Assembly (NCBI RefSeq): GCF_003315195.1
Contig: NZ_QNRV01000001.1
Location: 124,001-188,000, forward strand
Length of the DNA: 64,000 bases
Direction of reading: 5' to 3'
DNA from: Sutterella wadsworthensis
GTDB taxonomy: Bacteria; Pseudomonadota; Gammaproteobacteria; Burkholderiales; Burkholderiaceae_F
Shown one piece after another: positions 42,912-51,709 of the stretch (within the stretch, counting starts at the first letter, position 1; the number at the start of each line of letters is the position of its first letter). Both the position numbers and the translations under genes were made by a program. The notes beneath the pieces were generated by a model. The model did no database searches. It was not told the DNA's origin and saw only the letters and a list, made by a program, of their open reading frames with translations.

Positions 42912-44399
42912 TTAAGCTGCTTTGCCGGATTTGAGCGCTTTGACGTGCTCAGCGACAATCATGCCGAATACACCGGCAGCCGTCAGCTGTGCACCGCCCA
43001 CGTAATTGTCATAGAACAAGCCGCCGGCCGCATTGCCGATGGCGTAGAGATTGCCGACGGGATGATTTTCCGTGTCGAGCACTTCGCCTTCGGTATTAAT
43101 CAGCGGGCCGCCGAAGGTGGCCGTCATGCCGCCCTGGAACGGGACAATATAGAAGGGCGCCGTATCAATGACCGGAGCCTTGTCACGGGTGTTGGGCGGC
43201 GTGAGCTTGCCCGCATCACCGCCGGCAACGGCCTTGTTGAAGTCCTCGACGGTCTTTTGCAGCGTCTTGGCATCGATGCCGGCCGCTTTGGCGGCTTCTT
43301 CGAGCGTCTGGCCGGTGTAGACCGGCGCCTTGGTGCGGGCGTAGGATTCCCAGTCGTTCTTCAGAATCGGCATATCGTGCGTCTTCTGGTCGCAGACCAT
43401 GAAGGCCCAGTTATCCGGCGTCATGCTCGCGACATCGCGAGACATCTGCACATAGGTCTGACCTTCATCGGTAAAGCGAACGCCTTGACGATTGACGCAG
43501 ACGCCGTTGTTGACAATGTTGAGCGGGTTGGCGCCGGTCGGGCCGTAAATCGGACCGCAGTGGAACTGGTCGACGTTGACAACTTTGGGCAGGAAGGGTG
43601 CCGTGAGCACAATGTTTTCGCCAGCGACGATGCGCGAGCCGCGAATCGGCATCTTCGCGCCGGCAGAACCGATGTACTGCGTGACGAGTGCCTGATTGGC
43701 CGAGAAGCCGCCCGTTGCGAGCACAACGCCGTACTTCGCATAGACTTCCGACACAACGCCCTTGGTCTTCACCTTGGCGCCGGCGACGCCGCCCGTCTTC
43801 GGGTCGGCAATGAGTTCGACCACCTTGGTGCTCGTGCGCACTTCAACGCCCATGGCCTTGGCCTTATTGAGGAGTGTCATGACGAGCTGTGCTCCGCCCG
43901 GCTTCAGTTCGCCGGTGACGAGGTGGGAGCGGTAAAGCTGCGGCCACACCAATTTGTTGCCGGTCAGGAAGTTGATGCCGCAGTAGCTGTGGAGCCATTC
44001 AAGAAGGCGCGTGCAGTTGTCAACGACGGTATGCGTCAAAGCGGGCACCGCTTTTTGCTGCGACACCTTCATCATGTCGTCATAGAACGCTTCGGCCGTA
44101 TCGGCCGGGACATTCTTGGCTTTCTGGAAGCTCGTGTTAAGACCGAGCAGGAAGCCGGCGGCATAAATAGCATTGCCCGCAGGCATCGGCATCTTTTCGA
44201 GCAGGAGCGGCTTCAGGCCAAGTTCTGCTGCATGAATGGCACAAACGAGCCCGCCGCAGCCGGCACCGACAATAACGAGGTCGTATTTGGCGGATTTGCT
44301 CGATTTGGCTTCGGCAGCAGTCACGCCGCCCAGCATACCCGCCGCTCCTACTGCTCCGACGGCTGCAGTTTTGAAGAACTCACGACGATTTGTGGTCAT
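42912..44399 (-). CDS. Tat-exported FAD-dependent oxidoreductase (fumarate-reductase-like flavoprotein)
   Basis: The 495-residue protein starts with a twin-arginine signal (NRREFFKTAAVGAVGAAG), so it should be exported already folded with FAD. The FAD domain opens LVIVGAGCGGLVCAIHAA near 42. No FMN-binding domain or heme motif is present, in contrast to the other two exported flavoproteins. Near the C-terminus it has GGMTATFGGPLINTEGEV and IGNAAGGLFYDNYVGGAQLTAAGVFG. It keeps the FAD/substrate-domain layout, but the fumarate-reductase residues HHTMGG and NRLGGNAL are absent. It would need an external redox partner. The substrate is unknown. AAAAAAGGTG precedes the start; a Fur-like site lies about 115 bp upstream. 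Confidence 0.85.
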   Translation of the reverse strand: MTTNRREFFKTAAVGAVGAAGMLGGVTAAEAKSSKSAKYDLVIVGAGCGGLVCAIHAAELGLKPLLLEKMPMPAGNAIYAAGFLLGLNTSFQKAKNVPADTAEAFYDDMMKVSQQKAVPALTHTVVDNCTRLLEWLHSYCGINFLTGNKLVWPQLYRSHLVTGELKPGGAQLVMTLLNKAKAMGVEVRTSTKVVELIADPKTGGVAGAKVKTKGVVSEVYAKYGVVLATGGFSANQALVTQYIGSAGAKMPIRGSRIVAGENIVLTAPFLPKVVNVDQFHCGPIYGPTGANPLNIVNNGVCVNRQGVRFTDEGQTYVQMSRDVASMTPDNWAFMVCDQKTHDMPILKNDWESYARTKAPVYTGQTLEEAAKAAGIDAKTLQKTVEDFNKAVAGGDAGKLTPPNTRDKAPVIDTAPFYIVPFQGGMTATFGGPLINTEGEVLDTENHPVGNLYAIGNAAGGLFYDNYVGGAQLTAAGVFGMIVAEHVKALKSGKAA

Positions 44400-44514
44400 T
44401 TTTCACCTTTTTTATGGTCTTGGCCATCCGCTCTAAGCCTCTGGAACGGGGGATTAAGGCGGCGGCCGTTATTTGACAAAAAAGATCATAGAAGCGTCGG
44501 GTGCAGTGAATAGA

Positions 44515-44529
44515 TGAGAATTGTTCTTA
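44515..44529. promoter_or_regulatory. Fur-like site upstream of the Tat flavoprotein
   Basis: TGAGAATTGTTCTTA fits the 7-1-7 pattern TGAGAATNATTCTCA at 12 of 14 arm positions, about 115 bp upstream of the start at 44399. Confidence 0.4.
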
Positions 44530-44636
44530 TTTATGTCGAAATGACAAAGTCTGTTTCACGTTATTTCCCGCACGAAACGGAGTAACAAAATGAAAGAGCA
44601 AACCTGCTGACAGACTGGTTTACGTTTGTATGAATG

Positions 44637-44663
44637 GGACTGCAGTTTTTGCTGCTGCAGTCC
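44637..44663. terminator. Hairpin downstream of queF
   Basis: GGACTGCAG and CTGCAGTCC form a 9-bp perfect stem, 13 bp after the queF stop. No T-run follows on the minus strand, so termination is uncertain. Confidence 0.4.
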
Positions 44664-44676
44664 TTTGCCGTCAAGT

Positions 44677-45534
44677 TTATTGACGTCCTTCGCGGATGAC
44701 GAATTCGGGCATCTTGGAACTCATGGAGCGGTAAGGATTGATGTCAATGCCGCCTCGACGGGTAAAACAGGCCTGAACTTCAAGCGCGGTGAACGTGAAC
44801 CTCGAGCGCAGATCGTGGAAGATCTGCTCTACGCACTGTTCGTGAAATCCTCGGTGGGCGCGGTAGCTCACAAGGTACTTCAGGAGGGAACGCGGGTCGA
44901 CAGCTTCGCCGGTGAGCGCTATAGAGACGGATGCGTAGTCGGGCTGTCCGGTGACGGGGCAGAGCGAACGAAAAAGATTCGTGCGCCAAACCGCCGCACG
45001 AATATTGCCCTTAACGTCCGTATCGATCGCAGCCGGCGCTTTCTGCAGGAGTTCGGTGTTGACCTCAAAATCGGTGATGCTCACATCCGGGAAGGCTTCT
45101 TCGAGGAGTTCTCCGGGCAGATCGTCAATCGTCGGCGTCCAAGTGTCGAGCGTATTGACAGCCACTTCAACCGGAGCGCCGGCGGCGTTGGAAAGGTCCC
45201 GCTTCAGAATCGCCGCAACTTCCTCGGCACCGCCCGCAAATCGGGTTTGTGCAAAGCTGCCTTGATAGAGCTTGAGTGATTTTGATTCGATGATCGAGGG
45301 CGACGATGCCGGCACAAAGAGGTCAACTTCTGCCGCTTGCGGCAGTCCGTTGGCATTGAGCCAGGAGAATTCATACATGCGCCAGATATCGGTGCCGATG
45401 AAGTCGTGGTCGCCGATGGCGTCTCGACCGATGTTGCGGGAAATGGGGAAAAGCAGTTTCGGATCGTACTGATCCGCATAGACGGTGGTTAAACCCAGAG
45501 CAGTGCCCTGAGGTTCCGGCATCAAAACAGCCAT
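44677..45534 (-). CDS. queF: NADPH-dependent 7-cyano-7-deazaguanine reductase QueF (long form)
   Basis: The 285-residue protein is the two-domain, long type of QueF. The N-terminal half has the ESKSLKLY motif (E83-S-K-S), which binds NADPH and substrate. The catalytic Cys that forms the thioimide with preQ0 is Cys192 in RSLCPVTGQPDYAS. HRGFHEQCVEQIF and RRGGIDINPYRS near the end are also characteristic. It reduces preQ0 to preQ1 in queuosine biosynthesis. The start at 45534 is chosen because AAAGGA precedes it; an in-frame upstream start adds ten residues. No other queuosine gene is adjacent. Confidence 0.93.
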   Translation of the reverse strand: MAVLMPEPQGTALGLTTVYADQYDPKLLFPISRNIGRDAIGDHDFIGTDIWRMYEFSWLNANGLPQAAEVDLFVPASSPSIIESKSLKLYQGSFAQTRFAGGAEEVAAILKRDLSNAAGAPVEVAVNTLDTWTPTIDDLPGELLEEAFPDVSITDFEVNTELLQKAPAAIDTDVKGNIRAAVWRTNLFRSLCPVTGQPDYASVSIALTGEAVDPRSLLKYLVSYRAHRGFHEQCVEQIFHDLRSRFTFTALEVQACFTRRGGIDINPYRSMSSKMPEFVIREGRQ

Positions 45535-45645
45535 TAGAAATCCTTTTGCCGCGCCGGCGGCCAAGCATGCGGTTGCACTATGGTGAGCGCATTCTCCACA
45601 TGCTTAGACTGGGCGTCAAGGCCGCCGCAGATGATTGGACGGAAA

Positions 45646-46608
45646 TTAGTCTTTGCGTGTTCCCGGCACCGGCGTGATAACAGCTTGGCCGGAGAGCGCC
45701 TTTCGGATATTGCGCATGACAAGATCCGCCATGTCGGCACGGGTCTCTACGGTTGCAGAGCCTTGATGCGGCGTCAGCACAACATTGTCGAGTGCGATGA
45801 GTCCTTCTTCAACGTGAGGTTCGTGCTCAAACACGTCAAGCGCAGCGCCGGCAATGCGGTGCTCCTTCAGGGCTTTAATAAGGGCATCGGTGTCGACAAG
45901 CGCGCCGCGGGCGATGTTGACGAGATACCCCTGAGGGCCGAGCGCATCGAGCACTTCAGCATTAACCAAGTGATGCGTTTCGGGGCTTCCCGGAATGACC
46001 ACGATAAGGAAGTCGCACCACTGAGCCAAGGCTTTCATGTCGGGAAAACGCTGCCAAGGGACGTTCTTGGGTGAGCGTGAGGTGTAGCCCACCTCCATGC
46101 GGAAGGCCTGCGAGCGCTGAGCGATGACGCTCCCGATTCGTCCGAGACCGGCAATGCCGAGCTTTTTGCCGAAAAGACGGCGTCCCAGCGGAAAGTTTTT
46201 CTTCGGCCAGTCGCCGCGGCGGATAAAGGCGTCGCCCTGAGCGACGCGGCGAGTGACATCAAGCAAAAGCGCGAGGCCAAGGTCAGCCGTGTCTTCACTG
46301 AGAACGTCAGGGGTATGGCTGAAGCGGAGTCCGCGCCGGATGATTTCCGCCGTATCGAAGCCGTCATAGCCGACGCCGAAATCCGCAACCATTTTGAGGT
46401 TGGGATAAAGATCGAGTTCGGATTTGGGTACTTTGAGGTTGGACGCACCAACAAGGACATCAACGCTGGGACCGAGTTTGGCCGCTGCTTCGGGCGTGAG
46501 CTGATCACGATAGAAAACTTCTCCCAGCTGCGGCAGCTGAAGTGAGAGCGGATGCCCGGTATTGCGCGAGGAAATCAAATTGACGATGCAGGGACGGTCG
46601 TTGAGCAT
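45646..46608 (-). CDS. D-isomer-specific 2-hydroxyacid dehydrogenase
   Basis: The 320-residue protein has the lid (residues 1-105) and Rossmann (about 106-285) domains of the family. The NAD(P)-binding loop is GIAGLGRIGSVIAQR. The catalytic trio is Arg in NIARGALVD, Glu in DVFEHEPHV and His in TPHQGSAT. The substrate is probably a small 2-oxoacid such as glyoxylate or hydroxypyruvate; I cannot name it more precisely. AAGGTTTGGA lies before the ATG at 46608. It has its own 279-bp upstream gap and lies upstream of queF in the same direction. Confidence 0.88.
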   Translation of the reverse strand: MLNDRPCIVNLISSRNTGHPLSLQLPQLGEVFYRDQLTPEAAAKLGPSVDVLVGASNLKVPKSELDLYPNLKMVADFGVGYDGFDTAEIIRRGLRFSHTPDVLSEDTADLGLALLLDVTRRVAQGDAFIRRGDWPKKNFPLGRRLFGKKLGIAGLGRIGSVIAQRSQAFRMEVGYTSRSPKNVPWQRFPDMKALAQWCDFLIVVIPGSPETHHLVNAEVLDALGPQGYLVNIARGALVDTDALIKALKEHRIAGAALDVFEHEPHVEEGLIALDNVVLTPHQGSATVETRADMADLVMRNIRKALSGQAVITPVPGTRKD

Positions 46609-46806
46609 ATTCCAAACCTTAGAGAAAAGTTGTTCGGGCGGCTAATGCGTGAACAACAGTTTAGGACGATGAAGCTCCTCTGAAGGCGTCAATCCATGTC
46701 AAAGAGTGATTTTCGCAGTACACGCATCGAGCTTTGCGGATTGAGTTTGGAAGGGATGAGTTCGTTTCATCCGGACGGACGACAAGTCTTTTCAAAGTCC
46801 AGGCAG

Positions 46807-46842
46807 AAAAAAGCCTCCGTCAGCAGCGCCGAACGGAGGCTT
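46807..46842 (-). terminator. Terminator of the MFS transporter gene
   Basis: Read on the minus strand, AAGCCTCCGT and ACGGAGGCTT form a 10-bp stem with a 12-nt loop, followed by TTTTC. It lies 46 bp after the stop. Confidence 0.85.
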
Positions 46843-46887
46843 ATGCGAGTCAACCCGGTTTAGCGGGCTCACTGAGATGCTGGAAGA

Positions 46888-48156
46888 TCATTCCATCGCA
46901 ACGGCTGACTGAGGGTGCAGAGCCGTGCAGCCGCCGTCAGGCTGTGCGGCGAGACGCCTAAAGGCGAAAGCGCTGATCCAAACCAGTGCAAACCAACCGA
47001 AAAATGCCAGGCCGATGGTGCCGAGACCGGCGTTCGGCACAAAATAACCGAGCAGAAACGACGGAATGCTCGTGCCGAGATAACCGGCCAGATAAAGCGT
47101 CGAAATCGTCTGAGCGCGCTCCGTGATGTCAGCGTATTCCATGAGGAGCTTGAGCGCCAAAGAGCAGATCGCGCCCATGATGAAGCCGCATAGAACAAGG
47201 AGTACGGCAAAGAGGATCGGGCGGGCATAGGCTGCTGCCGCAAACATCCCGGTTCCGGAGACCAGATACCCGGTCACTAAAGGCAAAAGCATTCTGCGCG
47301 GGTTCAGTTTTCCGCAAAGGATGCCGCCGGCAGCAAAGGGGGTCACTAACAGCATGTACGTGAGTGCAGCATAGGCCGGCGAGGGCTGACCATCTGCAAA
47401 AACCGCACTGCCGATCATGGCCGAGAAGCCTTGGAACCAAGTGCTGAGCGCCCAGGTGCCGATATAACCGACTGCGCAGAGCGGGAAAACCTTTCTGGCT
47501 TTCTGAGGGATGCCGAAGCTCGGGGTCAATGCACTGATCAGCGACATAGCCCCCGGCCGCATCGTTTCGACTGCTGGTATTGCTGCTGCGAGCACGACGG
47601 CAAGCGTGACGGCCAGTCCAATAAAGAGGGTATCTCCCGAGATGATGCCGGTTTCCGCCGAGAGCCCGGAGAGCACGGTTCCGAAGATGAATCCGATGCC
47701 GGGGCCGGCAGCACTCAGAGCGGTTCCCAGCCATACATGGGACTTGGGCGCCGTGTCAACCGTCCAGCTCATGGCGGCGCTTGTTACCAGGCCGGCAAAC
47801 ACGCCTTGAAGCAGGCGCCCCAAAATGAGCGCTGAGGCATTGTGCGGATCAATAAAGCACAAGCAGGAGGCAATGCCGACAGCAAGGGCCAGAATGACCG
47901 TTATTTTGCGGCCGAAATAATTGGAGAGTTTTGAGAAAAAGAGAAGCACCGCAAGGCAGCCGCCGACATAGGCAAAGACTGTCATGGAAACTTCAAAAGT
48001 GGTGAGCGCAAGTGCCTGTGTCCAGATTGCAATGAGGGGAACTGGTATTGCACTTGCGGCGAAGCAGATAATCACGCAGAGCGCCGCTACGGAGAAGGTG
48101 AATGCACGGCGGCCGTCAGAAGGGCTGTTTTGTTTGTTGATTGATCGGAGAGCCAT
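46888..48156 (-). CDS. Major facilitator superfamily transporter
   Basis: The 422-residue membrane protein has about 12 helices. The MFS loop motif between helices 2 and 3 is SKLSNYFGRKITV, and the GRLLQGVFAGLVTSAAMSWTVD region follows. The second half repeats the arrangement. The ends are cytosolic (charged N-terminus RSINKQNSPSDGRR). The substrate is unknown; such proteins export drugs or siderophores or import organic acids. The ATG at 48156 follows AAGGA at good spacing; a longer frame up to 48225 would run through the inverted repeat. It lies 95 bp downstream of an AraC gene in the same direction, so it may be the target of that regulator. Confidence 0.85.
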   Translation of the reverse strand: MALRSINKQNSPSDGRRAFTFSVAALCVIICFAASAIPVPLIAIWTQALALTTFEVSMTVFAYVGGCLAVLLFFSKLSNYFGRKITVILALAVGIASCLCFIDPHNASALILGRLLQGVFAGLVTSAAMSWTVDTAPKSHVWLGTALSAAGPGIGFIFGTVLSGLSAETGIISGDTLFIGLAVTLAVVLAAAIPAVETMRPGAMSLISALTPSFGIPQKARKVFPLCAVGYIGTWALSTWFQGFSAMIGSAVFADGQPSPAYAALTYMLLVTPFAAGGILCGKLNPRRMLLPLVTGYLVSGTGMFAAAAYARPILFAVLLVLCGFIMGAICSLALKLLMEYADITERAQTISTLYLAGYLGTSIPSFLLGYFVPNAGLGTIGLAFFGWFALVWISAFAFRRLAAQPDGGCTALHPQSAVAME

Positions 48157-48208
48157 CATGAATCCTTGGAATGGAATTTGTACGGACGCCATTCTAGGAA
48201 CAAAATGA

Positions 48209-48233
48209 TGGACTAATAATGCCATTTAGTCCA
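48209..48233. promoter_or_regulatory. Inverted repeat between araC-like gene and MFS gene
   Basis: TGGACTAA and TTAGTCCA are perfect 8-bp arms with a 9-bp spacer, 53-77 bp upstream of the MFS start. It is a good operator candidate for control of the MFS gene. Confidence 0.55.
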
Positions 48234-48251
48234 AATTACTTTAGGATTCGT

Positions 48252-49358
48252 CTAAATTTTACGGTTTGTGCCGATTGTGGGGACTTGAGCTTCTTGGCCA
48301 ATATTGCCGGAAGCTTCATAAGCTTCATAAGCCGCATAAGCAGCAAGGCTTGCCGTCAGTTCCCGCATCTGCTGCTCTCGGCATTGTGTCGGCGTCATTC
48401 CCATAATGCGCTGGAAGACAGCGGTAAATAGGGCCGGAGAGGAAAAACCAAGTCGGGAGGCCGCTTCTTTGATGGAGAAGTTGGTGTCACGCAGGAGCTG
48501 ACAGGCTGCCGTGATGCGCCATTGGGTGAGGTAGGCGAGCGGCGTCTCGCCGACGCTTTCTCTAAAAAGTTTGGCAAAGCCCGAGCGAGACATACCTGCG
48601 GTGCGGGCTAGTGTTTCGACAGTCCAAGGCTTCTCGGGCGCATTGTGGATGGCAGAGAGCGCGCGAAAGAGCGTCGGCTGGCGCAGCGCCAGAAAAATGC
48701 CGGGGTGGTTTTTCGCTTCAGGCGAATGAATCCAGCATCGAATGACTTCGATGAGCACAAGCTGCATCAAGTGGGTGGTCACCAGTGAGCTGCCCGGCCC
48801 GGAAGATTCGACCTCTTCATGGAGCATTTTCATCATCCATCCAAGGCGATCCGCCTCGTTGTCATTGGGCTTGAGGATCAGAAGCGGAGGGAGCGCAGCG
48901 CGCAGCTGAGCGGCAGCCGTCGGGTCCAGCGTCATTTTCCCAGCGAGCAAAATATTTTCTTCGTAACCGGGCTTAATGCCGTAATCTGCGAGACCGCCCC
49001 GGAGCTCATAGGGGGTTTGCGCTGAAGGATGAGGCTCAAGCTTGGGATCATCGGTAAAAATGAAACCTGTCGGCTCAACCATGAGTAAAAGCGATCCAGG
49101 AAGAAGTTCTATCCAATTAAAGGTGCTTTTAGCTTCAGACAATGCAGAGGAACCGACAGTCCCATGTTCAGAATCATTCTCAGTGAAATCGGGTGTTGGG
49201 TTCTCATTTTTCAGGAAAAACATTTTTCCCGTGCGCGGCACCAAGAGTTTCATCCCGGGGTAAGCCGGATAAGCAATGGAAAAGCCGCCGCCGCGTACGC
49301 CTGTGGCTGTGTAGCTTTTGACGGAAAGCGCTGCGAGTATCTGAGAAAGTGCATCCAT
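48252..49358 (-). CDS. AraC-family transcriptional regulator with cupin-type sensor domain
   Basis: The 368-residue protein has an N-terminal cupin_6-like sensor domain (about 1-190) and a C-terminal AraC DNA-binding domain with two helix-turn-helix motifs (about 245-345; VETLARTAGMSRSGFAKLFRESVGETPLAYLTQWR and SIKEAASRLGFSSPALFTAVFQRIMGMTP). The segment CREQQMRELTASLAAYAAYEAYEA and a short tail follow. Regulators of this domain set often control neighbouring MFS or oxidoreductase genes. The MFS gene downstream is the likely target. The sensor ligand is unknown. The start is ATG 49358. Confidence 0.88.
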   Translation of the reverse strand: MDALSQILAALSVKSYTATGVRGGGFSIAYPAYPGMKLLVPRTGKMFFLKNENPTPDFTENDSEHGTVGSSALSEAKSTFNWIELLPGSLLLMVEPTGFIFTDDPKLEPHPSAQTPYELRGGLADYGIKPGYEENILLAGKMTLDPTAAAQLRAALPPLLILKPNDNEADRLGWMMKMLHEEVESSGPGSSLVTTHLMQLVLIEVIRCWIHSPEAKNHPGIFLALRQPTLFRALSAIHNAPEKPWTVETLARTAGMSRSGFAKLFRESVGETPLAYLTQWRITAACQLLRDTNFSIKEAASRLGFSSPALFTAVFQRIMGMTPTQCREQQMRELTASLAAYAAYEAYEASGNIGQEAQVPTIGTNRKI

Positions 49359-49455
49359 GCTTGACTGAGCCTCATGACGCTTGAGAAAGACCAGAATACT
49401 GACGCGGGCGCCGTCCTGAACAGATCTGTTTTTTGGGGTCCCTAAAGCCCTGCCG

Positions 49456-50415
49456 TTAATTATTCCTCAGGAACTGAGGGAGATTTTTCATGTAGAGCAC
49501 GAAGACGTAGCAGATGACAACGGCAGCAATCGTTAATTCGAAGTGTGCAAAGAGCCTGAGCTCATAAGCGTATTGCTGAGCTCCGGTGTAATGGGAGACC
49601 AGGTTCGAAAGCTTATAGAGCGCCGTTGCCCCGATCGCCATCGGGAAGGTGAATGCAGCATAGCCGGGTGAAAATTTCAGGCGCAGCAGATTCCAAAAAG
49701 CAAAGTAGATGGCGATGGTCATCAAAACGGCGATGCCGAAAAGGAGCGCCGTGAGGATCGGGTGAGGATGCTCGTAGACGGAGAGGAGCCCGGCAAGCGA
49801 CAGAGAAGCTGGCGCGGCCAAAATGGCGAGTGTCGGCTTGGCAGCATTGGCGACCTGCGGCAAGAAGAAGAGCCGATAGAGCATCGTCGGCAGAAGGATC
49901 GCATAAGAGACAAGACCAATCACAAAAAGCGTCTGGGCAAAAGGCAAAAATGCCGGAACGCCGGGGAAGGCGACGTCAGCGACGATGATGCCCACTGGCG
50001 GAATAAACCAGGAGGGAACCATTTTTTCCAGCACAGGGTCGCGCAGGCGAAACCAAATGAACGCAATAAGGGCAGCCAGGTGAAGCGTGATGCCGACGCA
50101 CCAGAGCCCGGCGGCAAATGTCGGGAAAGCGTGAAGCAGCGCGCGGGAGATCACCATGAGCGACATGGCAAACGTGGGGACGATGCTGCCGACGACCGGG
50201 TGTTTCAGATCTTCCCACAGCGTTTCGGCGTGCAGTACGAAGCGCAGAACCAGCAGCAAAAGGAGTGCTGAGGCGGTAAACGCACCGATGAGCTGTCCCC
50301 AGCCGTTGAGCGGAAGAGCATTTTCCATGCACCAGCCAAGACTTGCAACGCCAAGGGCAAGTCCGGCCATCGGTGTCGGAAGACCGCGCAGGCGGCGAGG
50401 AAGGGTAGTCAGCAT
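49456..50415 (-). CDS. TDT/TehA (SLAC1)-family permease
   Basis: The 319-residue membrane protein has ten predicted helices and the TDT/SLAC1 arrangement, seen as GLPTPMAGLALGVASLGW at the N-terminus, VGSIVPTFAMSLMVISRAL near 76 and PGYAAFTFPMAIGATALYKLS near 250 (the family's FPxA-like helix). Members include TehA (tellurite resistance) and C4-dicarboxylate or anion channels. Tellurite resistance should not be inferred from family alone; no TehB methyltransferase is adjacent. It is divergent from an esterase with a Fur-like operator, which opens the possibility of shared control. Confidence 0.85.
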   Translation of the reverse strand: MLTTLPRRLRGLPTPMAGLALGVASLGWCMENALPLNGWGQLIGAFTASALLLLLVLRFVLHAETLWEDLKHPVVGSIVPTFAMSLMVISRALLHAFPTFAAGLWCVGITLHLAALIAFIWFRLRDPVLEKMVPSWFIPPVGIIVADVAFPGVPAFLPFAQTLFVIGLVSYAILLPTMLYRLFFLPQVANAAKPTLAILAAPASLSLAGLLSVYEHPHPILTALLFGIAVLMTIAIYFAFWNLLRLKFSPGYAAFTFPMAIGATALYKLSNLVSHYTGAQQYAYELRLFAHFELTIAAVVICYVFVLYMKNLPQFLRNN

Positions 50416-50570
50416 ACGAGAATGTGATTCAAAAGAGCGGGTATTTCCGCATGGTTTAATGAAGGCAGGAGTCTAGCAAATTTCTCGATAAGTAAAGAAA
50501 AACCGAACAATTTTGTTTATTTGTTAAGGAATGATGAAAATGTTGCTGAAAATAAAGTTGCCGTTGACAA

Positions 50571-50585
50571 CAAGAATCATTCGCA
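50571..50585. promoter_or_regulatory. Fur-like site upstream of the IroE-like esterase
   Basis: CAAGAATCATTCGCA fits the 7-1-7 pattern TGAGAATNATTCTCA at 11 of 14 arm positions, 42-56 bp upstream of the esterase start. A TTGACA hexamer (50564-50569) is immediately upstream of it. Confidence 0.45.
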
Positions 50586-50626
50586 TGAAGTAAAGTTGCG
50601 GCATCTCTTTCTTTTGTAATTTAGTC

Positions 50627-51631
50627 ATGTCTTCAATCGGGTTCTCTCGCCGCAAGGTTCTTTTTTCTGCCGCTCTGTTGGGCAGCTTGGATGCTGTCGG
50701 CTTCAATGTCTTGCCCGCCTCGGCTTCGCCGAGTCCGATCGGTGTGCATGATGCGTCCCATTCCGTGCAGTCAGCAGTGCCGCAGCCGGTGTTTTTTAAA
50801 AGAGGACACAAACTCGAAACGGGTTTTCAGGCAGAGATTCGTTCACCCTTGCTCGGAGAAATCCGGACACTGCGCATCCGCATGCCGGACCGGCAGAAGG
50901 CCGCTTTGAAGGGCGTGCACGTGCTCTACCTTCTTGACGGCGAAACTTTCTTCGCGGCGGCGGCTGCTTATGCACAGTGGCTTGAACAATCCCGTCTCGG
51001 CACCATTGGCGGGGTGATGGTGGTGGGGATTGAAAATAAAGAGAACCGTACGCGTGATCTGACGCCCTCGGCTTCAACGGCAGATCGGCAAGGCCGTCTG
51101 GATCCGGCGGCTTCGCTGCAAGGCGGCGGAGCAGGGCGTTTTCTGGATTTCATCACCGGTGAACTACGTCAGACCGTTGAAGCGCAGCTCCCTGACGGCA
51201 TGCGGATTATTCACCGTACGCTGATCGGTCACTCCTTCGGCGGACTCTTTACCGTCAATGCAGTGCTCACTCAGCCCCATGCATTTGATGACTTTATTGC
51301 GGCGGATCCGAGCTTTTGGTGGGATCAGCGCAGACTCATTCAAAAAGCGGCGGCTGACGGCTTGGGCGACAAGGCTGCTGCCGGCCCGGGACGGCGGCTC
51401 TATCTCGGCTTTGCCACAAAGCCGCGCCAGGACCGCACCGGCAGTGCTGAGCGGCCGGCAGCGGGGGCTCGCTTGTCAGCAGATCCATTGGTCTCAGACT
51501 TTATTGGCAAACTTCAGTCTCAAGGCATGCAGGTGCGCCGACAGGATTTCCCAGATGAGGTGCACGGAACCGTTATGTTCCCAGCCCTGTTTGATGCTTT
51601 GAAGCATTTCTATACGCGCGAGCTCTCTTAG
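50627..51631 (+). CDS. Exported alpha/beta hydrolase, siderophore-esterase (IroE)-like
   Basis: The 334-residue protein has an N-terminal export signal of Tat-like appearance (SRRKVLFSAALLG). The hydrolase domain has HVLYLLDGETFF, the nucleophile elbow GHSFGG near residue 205, and a catalytic His in DEVHGTVMFPAL near the end, the order of a serine esterase of the esterase-D/IroE type. IroE and relatives cleave catecholate siderophores in the periplasm to release iron. A Fur-like site near its promoter supports a role in iron acquisition; a general esterase cannot be excluded. The ribosome site before the ATG is weak. Confidence 0.78.
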   Translation: MSSIGFSRRKVLFSAALLGSLDAVGFNVLPASASPSPIGVHDASHSVQSAVPQPVFFKRGHKLETGFQAEIRSPLLGEIRTLRIRMPDRQKAALKGVHVLYLLDGETFFAAAAAYAQWLEQSRLGTIGGVMVVGIENKENRTRDLTPSASTADRQGRLDPAASLQGGGAGRFLDFITGELRQTVEAQLPDGMRIIHRTLIGHSFGGLFTVNAVLTQPHAFDDFIAADPSFWWDQRRLIQKAAADGLGDKAAAGPGRRLYLGFATKPRQDRTGSAERPAAGARLSADPLVSDFIGKLQSQGMQVRRQDFPDEVHGTVMFPALFDALKHFYTRELS

Positions 51632-51709
51632 TGACAAAGCGGAAGCGGCATGAAGAAGCGGCCGGCATAAAATGGCAGGCATTCGTGTTTCCTTGCAGCT
51701 ACTTGATTC

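Noticed and set aside
42834-44513. 559-codon open frame antisense to the Tat flavoprotein
   Set aside because: Same reasons: shadow of a clear FAD protein with a Tat signal on the other strand.
49168-49182. Fur-like 7-1-7 sequence (TCAGAATCATTCTCA)
   Set aside because: It lies inside the AraC coding sequence, about 180 bp after the start, where it encodes an acidic stretch. Probably coincidental, although the match is good.
50524-50811. Minus-strand open frame overlapping the esterase start
   Set aside because: It covers the promoter and signal-peptide region on the wrong strand and lacks a ribosome site.
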